Translations under genes and position numbers: made by a program | Assembly: GCA_025455445.1 (NCBI GenBank) | Contig: JALOMN010000158.1 | Span: 1 to 5,205, forward strand | Length of the DNA: 5,205 nt | Reading direction: 5' to 3' | Source: Cyclobacteriaceae bacterium | Lineage (GTDB): Bacteria; Bacteroidota; Bacteroidia; Cytophagales; Cyclobacteriaceae | Shown: positions 1 to 5,205 of the stretch, piece by piece | Numbering within the stretch: position 1 is the first letter of the stretch | Layout: every line of letters begins with the position of its first letter | The notes under the pieces: model-generated | Database searches by the model: none | What the model saw: the letters and a program-made list of their open reading frames with translations, nothing else | What the model was told of the DNA's origin: nothing

Positions 1-1287
1 CAACACAGATGTTACGGTGCCGGAATCTTCCAGCGTGCGACTTAATACTTCGGGTTTAAGCCCGCGCTTGCGATAGATATCAGAAAACATCCGGCCAGGA
101 ACCGCGATGGCCATATATTGGTCAGAAGCTGTAAAATTAAAAAATATGCATGTGGAAGCGGTTGCAGCAACCAGTGAGCCGGTTGAGTGTGCAAACTGAA
201 TAATCTTTTCTGCAATCACTTTCAGCAGTCCTGCAGATTCCATTACTCCTCCAAAAATCATCGCACACAATATCAACCAGATGGTGTTAAGCATTCCACT
301 CATACCTTTTGCAGTGAGTAATTCTGTTATCATGGGGTCACTGGTTTCAATGTGTATGGAGGTAGTCATCGCATTCATTACAGCGATGAAAGAAGCTTTA
401 ACATAATCACCCTGCACACCCGAAACTTCGTGGATGATACCTGGTTGAAAAATGATTGCAGCGAATCCTCCTAGTAATGCGCCTACGAGCAAGGCTGGCA
501 ATGCAGGAACTTTTTTAACGATCATCACAATCACAAGAATTGGCACAATGAAAAGTAAAGGATTCAGATCAAATTTATTTTCGAGTGCCAGTAGCACAGC
601 AGAACTATCTGATGTTGCAGTAGTGGTGTCCATCGCGAAGCCCCATACCAGATAAATGACTAACGTTATAATCATGGTGGGCATGGTGGTGTATATCATG
701 TAGCGGATGTGCGTAAATAAATCCGTGCCTGCCATGGCCGGTGCAAGGTTGGTAGTATCCGATAGCGGAGACATTTTATCGCCAAAGTATGCACCAGAAA
801 TTATCGCACCGGCAATCACATTTTCATTGATATCAAGTGCTTTGCCTATTCCTAAAAGCGCAATACCTACGGTAGCAACGGTAGACCATGAACTACCTGT
901 AGCTAATGATACAATAGCAGAAACCACGCAAGCGGCTAACAGAAAAATAGTAGGATTCAGAATTTTTAATCCATAATAAATCATGGAAGGCACTATGCCA
1001 CTGAGTAGCCAGGTGCCGGATAGCGAACCGATGGTGAGCAGTATGAGCATTGCCGCCATAGCAGAACTGATGCTCTTTACAATGCTATGTTCAATTTCTT
1101 GCCACGTAAAACCCAGTCGAAAAGAAACAATGCCCGCTACACCTGCCGCGAGCAGCAGTGCAATCTGGTTGGCACCTGCAATTGCATCAGACCCCAACAC
1201 GAGCACATTGATGGTTAGCAACGCAATCAGAAAGGCAATCGGAACTAGTGCTAATACGAAAGTTGGTTGCTTTTTATCAAGTGTCAT
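1..1287 (-). CDS. nhaC: Na+/H+ antiporter, NhaC family (3' end off window)
   Basis: Inner-membrane secondary transporter, expected to exchange Na+ for H+ in pH and sodium homeostasis. Reading the reverse strand from the ATG at 1287-1285 gives 429 uninterrupted residues up to the window edge; the stop codon lies to the left. Family members are usually about 450-500 residues, so only the C-terminal tail should be missing. The protein is almost entirely hydrophobic segments joined by short loops. Characteristic NhaC stretches are GSSWSTVATVGIALLGIG (residues 131-148), GAYFGDKMSPLSDTTNLA (165-182), FTASDQYMAIAVPGRMF (385-401) and EDSGTVTS (420-427). The conserved polar residues in these otherwise hydrophobic segments are typical of the ion path. 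The start is well fixed: an in-frame TAA lies eight codons upstream (1311-1309) with no ATG, GTG or TTG between. No Shine-Dalgarno is visible. Family assignment is firm; ion specificity is inferred, since some NhaC relatives exchange organic substrates such as malate/lactate. Confidence 0.93.
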   Translation of the reverse strand, partial: MTLDKKQPTFVLALVPIAFLIALLTINVLVLGSDAIAGANQIALLLAAGVAGIVSFRLGFTWQEIEHSIVKSISSAMAAMLILLTIGSLSGTWLLSGIVPSMIYYGLKILNPTIFLLAACVVSAIVSLATGSSWSTVATVGIALLGIGKALDINENVIAGAIISGAYFGDKMSPLSDTTNLAPAMAGTDLFTHIRYMIYTTMPTMIITLVIYLVWGFAMDTTTATSDSSAVLLALENKFDLNPLLFIVPILVIVMIVKKVPALPALLVGALLGGFAAIIFQPGIIHEVSGVQGDYVKASFIAVMNAMTTSIHIETSDPMITELLTAKGMSGMLNTIWLILCAMIFGGVMESAGLLKVIAEKIIQFAHSTGSLVAATASTCIFFNFTASDQYMAIAVPGRMFSDIYRKRGLKPEVLSRTLEDSGTVTSVL

Positions 1288-1345
1288 TAAACAGTATTTT
1301 TCAATTGGTTAAATTAATAATTAATCTTAAAAACGGGTGTTTGAA
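1288..1345. other. 58-bp intergenic gap between dehydrogenase gene and nhaC
   Basis: AT-rich spacer between two genes on the minus strand. It contains the perfect small palindrome ATTAATAATTAAT near 1313-1325, and a 4-bp AAAC/GTTT inverted repeat around 1331-1342 that is too weak to call a terminator. No clear Bacteroidota promoter (TTTG plus TAnnTTTG) was found. The spacing permits either read-through from the upstream dehydrogenase gene or a separate nhaC promoter. Confidence 0.5.
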
Positions 1346-2470
1346 TCAATAAGAAGAAAGTTTATAAGTTACACCACGCTCTTTTAGATAGGCCAGAATA
1401 AATTGGTAGTTATCTTTTGCTTCACCAAGGTATTCCGGTGGGCAAATTCCTTTACGATTGAATTTTCCATCTATCACCAGGTGAGCAGCTGCGGTGCAGG
1501 TATAGCCGGTAGTGCGGGCCATTGAAATGGTGTTGGTTGCTTTATCCGTGCGATCGAGTATGGTGTACTGAAGTTGTTTCTTTTCACCATTCTTTTCTCC
1601 CGCAATCCTGATTCTCATAATTGTAAACTCTTCTTCACCGGGTTTCAGTTTCCACTTCGGGAATAACAACTTTGCTGTAAGATCTACCGGACGGATTTTT
1701 ACTCCTTTCACATCCACTTCTTCATACGAAAAGAAACCTGTTTCGCGCAGCACCCTCAGGTATTCTATACAGCCCGGGTAGCGCAATGTTTTCTCAATCA
1801 TATCAGGTATGTGGGGCATCGTTTTGATAAGTGAGCGAAGTCCATCCGAATTCCACGACTCTAAGGTGCCCACTTCATTAAAGTGTATCAGCTCTGCATC
1901 GGAGAGCGCTTCTTTTGTTACTACCGCTCCGTTTTGCACATAGCGTGCAGGCCGGATATATTCTTCAATCACATCGATGGGCGAGAACACGGCTTTATAT
2001 TCATAAGGCCACTCACGCACTACGGGCAATCCACCCACCAGGCATTCATAGGAGTTTATTTTCATTTCCTGATTGTGAAAGCCAAGAATTACATTACTCA
2101 TGCCGGGCGCCACACCACAATCCGTCACGATAGTCACCTCATTTTTTTTGGCAAGTTCATCGAGTAAAAATGGATCTTCCGGAAAGAAGGAAATATCTAC
2201 CATGTTTTTCTTCGCTTCAATAACTGTTTTACAGGTTTCAAAACCCATAAATCCGGGCACGGCACCCACTACCAAATCAAACGGTTTGAGCAGTGCCGCC
2301 ATAACGGTATTGTTGCCAATATCTGCTTTGATGGTTTTTATGCCTTCGCTGCTGAGCGCAGAGAGTGCGGTTTCGCTGATGTCAACGGAAGTAACATCAA
2401 AAGATTTCGCTAAGTCTATCGCGATGGCTTTGCCAACCAGGCCGGCACCTAACACCACTACTTTTTTCAT
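1346..2470 (-). CDS. Saccharopine dehydrogenase-family oxidoreductase (lysine 6-dehydrogenase-like)
   Basis: Cytosolic NAD(P)-dependent oxidoreductase of 374 residues, complete. The N-terminus is a Rossmann fold: VVVLGAGLVGKAIA carries the GxGxxG dinucleotide motif at residues 8-13. An acidic residue, D30 in SVDIS, sits where the second strand should end, which usually favours NAD over NADP. DCGVAPGMSN (117-126) marks the start of the saccharopine dehydrogenase-type C-terminal domain. A late segment with TTGYTCTAAAHLV and CPPEYLG resembles the C-terminal helix region of the family. Length and architecture fit the lysine 6-dehydrogenase/saccharopine reductase group, which acts on lysine or its conjugates, but related proteins have other amino-acid or polyamine substrates. 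I therefore assign only the family. The same frame stays open to an ATG at 2560, but that extension adds 30 residues without family resemblance and would overlap the divergent gene, so the ATG at 2470 directly before KKVVVLGAG is chosen. It may be co-transcribed with nhaC 58 bp downstream. Confidence 0.88.
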   Translation of the reverse strand: MKKVVVLGAGLVGKAIAIDLAKSFDVTSVDISETALSALSSEGIKTIKADIGNNTVMAALLKPFDLVVGAVPGFMGFETCKTVIEAKKNMVDISFFPEDPFLLDELAKKNEVTIVTDCGVAPGMSNVILGFHNQEMKINSYECLVGGLPVVREWPYEYKAVFSPIDVIEEYIRPARYVQNGAVVTKEALSDAELIHFNEVGTLESWNSDGLRSLIKTMPHIPDMIEKTLRYPGCIEYLRVLRETGFFSYEEVDVKGVKIRPVDLTAKLLFPKWKLKPGEEEFTIMRIRIAGEKNGEKKQLQYTILDRTDKATNTISMARTTGYTCTAAAHLVIDGKFNRKGICPPEYLGEAKDNYQFILAYLKERGVTYKLSSY

Positions 2471-2521
2471 TTTAGAATTATTATTGTAAATCGTATCCAA
2501 ACAACCTTTAACATAATCAAC
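2471..2521. promoter_or_regulatory. 51-bp divergent intergenic region with leaders of both flanking units
   Basis: The dehydrogenase gene starts at 2470 on the minus strand and the DUF4442 gene at 2522 on the plus strand, leaving 51 AT-rich bases for both leaders. Promoters for one or both directions probably lie here or extend into the neighbouring coding ends. I could not find a clean match to the Bacteroidota TTTG (-33) and TAnnTTTG (-7) pattern in either direction. Neither start has a visible Shine-Dalgarno sequence. The call rests on gene arrangement rather than on recognised promoter boxes. Confidence 0.45.
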
Positions 2522-3031
2522 ATGTTTGACGCTGCCAAAATACTGCAAAAAGCAAAACATTCATCGTTTTATTTGTGGATGCTCAATTGGTCATTAAACC
2601 GGATGATACCCTTTAATAAACCACACGGATTTAAAGTGATAGAAATTGGTGATTACAGGCTGAAAACATTAATGCCGTATAAAAAAAGCAACTTTAATCA
2701 CATTCGTGGATTGCACGCCTGTGGACTGGCAACTATTTCAGAATTTACTACCGGATTTTTGTTGTTAAGTAGCCTGGATATGAAAAAGTACCGCATCATC
2801 ATGCAACGCCTGGAGATGAACTATCACTATCAGGGAAAAATGGATGCTACGGCAGAGTTTGTAATTTCAAAAGAATGGCTGGACGAAAAAGTAATAAAAC
2901 CTTTACAGAGTGAAGAAGCGGTGGTAGTACCCTGTGAAGTAAAGATTCATGATCGTAAAGGCAATCATCTCACCACGGGCATCATCTATTGGCAGTTTAA
3001 AGACTGGGCCAAAGTGAAGACAAAGGCATGA
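2522..3031 (+). CDS. DUF4442 domain protein, hotdog fold, putative acyl thioesterase
   Basis: A 169-residue soluble protein spanning essentially one DUF4442 domain, a member of the hotdog-fold superfamily that includes acyl-CoA and acyl-ACP thioesterases. The key stretch is NHIRGLHACGLATISEF (residues 59-75): the N-H, the G-x-H and the following helix ending in E74 match the hotdog helix region where thioesterases place catalytic and substrate-contact residues. N-terminal helices (about 1-30) lead into strands around 36-52, and later strands cover about 92-117 and 135-160. No signal peptide or membrane segment is seen. The ATG at 2522 is the first start after the divergent intergenic gap. The stop overlaps the next start in ATGA (3028-3031), so it heads a three-gene operon and is probably translationally coupled to the acyltransferase gene. 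Fold assignment is good; thioesterase activity is inferred and the acyl substrate is unknown. Confidence 0.82.
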   Translation: MFDAAKILQKAKHSSFYLWMLNWSLNRMIPFNKPHGFKVIEIGDYRLKTLMPYKKSNFNHIRGLHACGLATISEFTTGFLLLSSLDMKKYRIIMQRLEMNYHYQGKMDATAEFVISKEWLDEKVIKPLQSEEAVVVPCEVKIHDRKGNHLTTGIIYWQFKDWAKVKTKA

Positions 3032-3972
3032 AAAAGACGGCTGTCAATACGCTCTTTCATTATTATAACCTTACCCGCAAGCACGCTTTCACGGAAAATC
3101 TTTTTCTTTTTAATTCTGCCCGGCATCTTTTTTCACAGTCAAAAAATAATTGGCGTGTATATGAATTGGTCAATGAAAATTCCAGGAAGGTAACCGCAAG
3201 AATTTCATTTTGTCTTGATCAGCATAAAGCGCAATCTCCATTGCGCGCTCCGTATGGTGGCCTGGAAATATTTGATAAAGTTACACCTCAGGAACTTACT
3301 GACTTTGTGCGATTAATTGAAACCGATTTAAAAGCACAACAGGTGCGTACAATTTATATTCGCTCTTACCCGGAAGCATTTTCTAAAAACGCAGCGATGC
3401 TTGCGCAGGTATTTGATGAACTTAATTATAAACATTCAAAAGAAACTACCAGCATCATTCCGGTAGATGGAAAAAGTTTTGAACGAAAAATTAAAATTTC
3501 TGAGCGTCAGAAATTAAAAAAGGCTAAATCCATTTTTAAATTCGAAATGGTGCGAACCAAACACCTGAGAGAGATTTACACTTTTATTGCGTTATGCAGA
3601 AAGGAACGAAACCAGAGCCTTTCCATGACCTTTGCTGAATTGAATAAACTTTGTGAGTTATTTTCGAATAGGTTTTTGCTCGTGAAGGTATATAACGCAG
3701 ACGGCATTGCAGCAGCATGCATTGCCATAAAAGTAAACGATCAGATAGTATATACTTTTTACTATGCGCACGCACGCAGGTTTGATAAACTAAGCCCGGT
3801 AGTGTGGATGATGGAAGGAATTTATGACTATGCGAAAAGCAATGAGTTTAAATTTATTGACCTGGGTACTTCAATCGTAAATGGCAAAGTGAGTCGCTCG
3901 TTGCTTCATTTCAAAAAAAGTATTGGCGGGCAACCAAGTGATAAGCTGATTGCAGAGAAATTGCTCATATGA
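3028..3972 (+). CDS. FemAB/GNAT-like acyltransferase
   Basis: A 314-residue soluble protein that resembles FemAB-type enzymes, which carry two tandem GNAT-like folds and transfer acyl or aminoacyl groups to amines on peptidoglycan precursors, sugars or lipids. The N-terminal half contains the RAPYGG element (73-78) and an alternating helix/strand region with IYIRSYP (109-115). The second half begins with SIIPVDG (142-148) and the basic helix RQKLKKAK (160-167), as in FemAB proteins where a strand is followed by a lysine/arginine-rich helix. It then runs through LLVKVYNADGIAAACIAIKV (217-236), YYAHARRFDKLSP (245-257), FIDLGTS (276-282) and a closing HFKKSIGG (294-301). This is the typical end of the Acetyltransf_6-like domain. 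No signal peptide or membrane segment is visible. It overlaps both operon neighbours by ATGA. With a glycosyltransferase directly downstream, modification of a sugar or glycolipid is plausible. Superfamily is fairly sure; donor and acceptor are unknown. Confidence 0.78.
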   Translation: MKKTAVNTLFHYYNLTRKHAFTENLFLFNSARHLFSQSKNNWRVYELVNENSRKVTARISFCLDQHKAQSPLRAPYGGLEIFDKVTPQELTDFVRLIETDLKAQQVRTIYIRSYPEAFSKNAAMLAQVFDELNYKHSKETTSIIPVDGKSFERKIKISERQKLKKAKSIFKFEMVRTKHLREIYTFIALCRKERNQSLSMTFAELNKLCELFSNRFLLVKVYNADGIAAACIAIKVNDQIVYTFYYAHARRFDKLSPVVWMMEGIYDYAKSNEFKFIDLGTSIVNGKVSRSLLHFKKSIGGQPSDKLIAEKLLI

Positions 3973-4808
3973 ATCAACCCTTGGTTTCAGTAATATGTGT
4001 TTGCTATAACCACGTCCGATTTGTGGTTGAAGCGCTTGATTCGGTTGTCCATCAAACATACAAAAATATTGAACTGATAGTAATTGATGATGGCAGTGAC
4101 GATGGCAGTGGAAAGATAATAAAGCAATGGGTTGCCAAACACCCGGCTACTATTATGCTAATGAATGGCAAAAACCTGGGTTATTGTATAACTTTTAACA
4201 AGGCATTTAGGCTGGCCAAAGGCGACTATATAATTGATTTATCAGCAGATGATCTATTGCTACCCGAGCGGATTGAAGAAGGAGTGAAACTATTTCAAAG
4301 CAAAGGATTAAACTGTGGTGTGATATTTTCCGATGCCAGATATATCGATGAGCAAGGAAAAGAGCTGCATCTTCATTCCCATAATTTTCCGCATGATTTA
4401 ATACCTCAGGGCGAAATTTATAAGGATTTGATTAAACGTTATTTTATCTGTTCACCTACCATGATGATCCGCAAAGAGGTTTTGGTAAAATTGAACGGCT
4501 ATGATGAATCACTTGCTTTCGAAGATTTTGATTTGTGGATTCGCGGTTCGCGGGATTATGAGTTTTACTATTCACCAATTGTATTAGTTAAAAAGCGAAT
4601 GGTAAATTCGTCACTCTCTAAAAAGCAATTTACAAAAGGGGATGCACAGCGATGGTCAACGTTAAAGGTCTGTGAGAAAATAAAATCATTAAACCGTACG
4701 GTTGAAGAACGTGCTGCATTAAGAAAGAGACTATGGTATGAAATCAGGCTCTCACTTCAACTTGGAGATTTCGCATTGGCGTGGCAGTTCAGTAAGTTAT
4801 TGTTGTGA
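3969..4808 (+). CDS. Glycosyltransferase family 2 (GT-A fold)
   Basis: A 279-residue inverting glycosyltransferase that should move a sugar from a nucleotide-sugar donor to a glycan or lipid acceptor at the cytoplasmic face. The GT2 signature is clear: VSVICVCYNH (residues 6-15) is the first Rossmann-like strand, ALDSVVHQTYKNIELIVIDD (22-41) is nearly diagnostic, and DGSDDGS (41-47) binds the nucleotide. SADD (92-95) occupies the DxD metal-binding position. FEDFDLW (184-190) carries the ED pair expected to supply the catalytic base. SPTMMIRKEVL (162-172) followed by NGYDE is the usual acceptor-side region. There are no transmembrane helices, so it is peripheral or soluble. The start overlaps the acyltransferase stop by ATGA (3969-3972), and the gene ends 5 bp before the convergent rsgA stop. 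Family assignment is firm; sugar and acceptor cannot be told. Closest roles in this context are surface polysaccharide, O-antigen or glycolipid assembly. Confidence 0.92.
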   Translation: MNQPLVSVICVCYNHVRFVVEALDSVVHQTYKNIELIVIDDGSDDGSGKIIKQWVAKHPATIMLMNGKNLGYCITFNKAFRLAKGDYIIDLSADDLLLPERIEEGVKLFQSKGLNCGVIFSDARYIDEQGKELHLHSHNFPHDLIPQGEIYKDLIKRYFICSPTMMIRKEVLVKLNGYDESLAFEDFDLWIRGSRDYEFYYSPIVLVKKRMVNSSLSKKQFTKGDAQRWSTLKVCEKIKSLNRTVEERAALRKRLWYEIRLSLQLGDFALAWQFSKLLL

Positions 4809-4813
4809 TTGAG

Positions 4814-5205
4814 TTATTTGCGTGTGTCTTGTCCCGTAACTATGCTCACATAACTTTGATAGCGCGTTCCAGCAATCTCATTTCTTTGCAATGCTTCCAG
4901 TACGGCACATTTAGGCTCATTTAAATGAAGACAGCGTGATCCGAATTTACAGTTTAATCGCACCTCACGCATTTCAGGAAAGTAATCCGAAATTTCCTGC
5001 GGCTCCATATCCACCAGGCCCCATTCTTTTATACCCGGAGTGTCGATGATGAATGTATTATCCTGCACTTCAAACATTTCTGCAAAAGTGGTGGTGTGAG
5101 TTCCCTTCTCAGAAAAGTCAGATATATCACCGGTACTCTGAGTGATTGCAGGTGAAATTCGATTTAGCAACGTAGATTTTCCAACACCTGAGTGGCCGGC
5201 AACCA
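4814..5205 (-). CDS. rsgA: Ribosome small-subunit-dependent GTPase RsgA (5' part off window)
   Basis: Circularly permuted GTPase (RsgA/YjeQ) that acts in late 30S ribosomal subunit maturation. About 129 C-terminal residues are visible; the N-terminal OB-fold and G4 motif lie beyond the right edge. The first visible residues are VAGHSGVGKSTLLN, the Walker A/G1 motif (GHSGVGKS). Then come GTHTTTF, the switch I/G2 region, and IDTPGIKEWGLVDM, the G3 motif with the DTPGI signature of RsgA. The C-terminal zinc finger follows as CKFGSRCLHLNEPKCAV, giving C-x5-C-x-H-x5-C, and the protein ends in a helical tail with RYQSYV. In E. coli the first two cysteines are four residues apart, so one residue is inserted here; all four ligands remain. 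The gene is convergent with the glycosyltransferase gene. An apparent TTG start near 5170 lies inside the GTPase domain and is not the true start. Confidence 0.95.
   Translation of the reverse strand, partial: VAGHSGVGKSTLLNRISPAITQSTGDISDFSEKGTHTTTFAEMFEVQDNTFIIDTPGIKEWGLVDMEPQEISDYFPEMREVRLNCKFGSRCLHLNEPKCAVLEALQRNEIAGTRYQSYVSIVTGQDTRK

Noticed and set aside
452..1312. Plus-strand open frames (452-655, 707-976, 983-1312)
   Set aside because: They lie antisense to the clear NhaC reading frame, have low-complexity compositions and match no family; they are shadows of the antiporter gene.
1331..1342. AAAC/GTTT inverted repeat as a terminator after the dehydrogenase gene
   Set aside because: The stem is only four AT-rich base pairs; it would not form a stable terminator hairpin.
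1883..2489. Plus-strand open frames antisense to the dehydrogenase
   Set aside because: They overlap a well-supported conserved gene on the other strand and show no recognisable domain.
2498..2528. CAAACA/TGTTTG inverted repeat around the DUF4442 start as an operator
   Set aside because: Six-base arms with a 19-base spacer in AT-rich DNA are expected by chance, and one arm lies in the coding sequence.
2471..2560. N-terminal extension of the dehydrogenase from an ATG at 2560
   Set aside because: The added 30 residues do not resemble the family, they overlap the divergent DUF4442 gene, and the ATG at 2470 sits exactly before the Rossmann strand where family members begin.
3584..4059. Minus-strand open frames within the acyltransferase and glycosyltransferase genes
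   Set aside because: They are antisense to two strongly supported coding regions and have no family resemblance.
5168..5170. TTG at 5170 as the start of a short GTPase-like gene
   Set aside because: The frame continues upstream through the Walker A motif GHSGVGKST to the window edge, so this is an internal leucine codon of rsgA.

Overview
The window looks like chromosomal DNA from a member of the Bacteroidota. This is an inference from moderate-to-low GC content, AT-rich leaders without recognisable Shine-Dalgarno sequences, and protein sequences that read like Bacteroidota versions of their families. Every base is accounted for by six protein genes and three very short intergenic gaps. I see no RNA genes, mobile elements, CRISPR arrays or integration sites.

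Layout: (1) Positions 1-1287, minus strand, hold the first 429 codons of an NhaC-type Na+/H+ antiporter gene whose 3' end lies beyond the left edge. (2) Positions 1346-2470, minus strand, encode a complete 374-residue saccharopine dehydrogenase-family oxidoreductase, 58 bp upstream of nhaC and possibly co-transcribed with it. (3) A 51-bp divergent intergenic region (2471-2521) must hold the leaders, and probably promoters, of both flanking units. (4) Positions 2522-4808, plus strand, form a compact three-gene operon: a DUF4442 hotdog-fold protein, a FemAB/GNAT-type acyltransferase and a family 2 glycosyltransferase. Both junctions are ATGA overlaps. (5) Positions 4814-5205, minus strand, hold the C-terminal part of the ribosome-assembly GTPase RsgA, convergent with the operon and separated from it by 5 bp.

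The antiporter, the dehydrogenase and RsgA are familiar housekeeping or physiological families. The least explained part is the three-gene operon. Its tight coupling of a thioesterase-like hotdog protein, an acyl- or aminoacyl-transferase-like protein and a glycosyltransferase suggests a small pathway that makes or decorates a glycan or glycolipid. The substrates cannot be read from sequence alone. I found no convincing evidence of a wholly new system.
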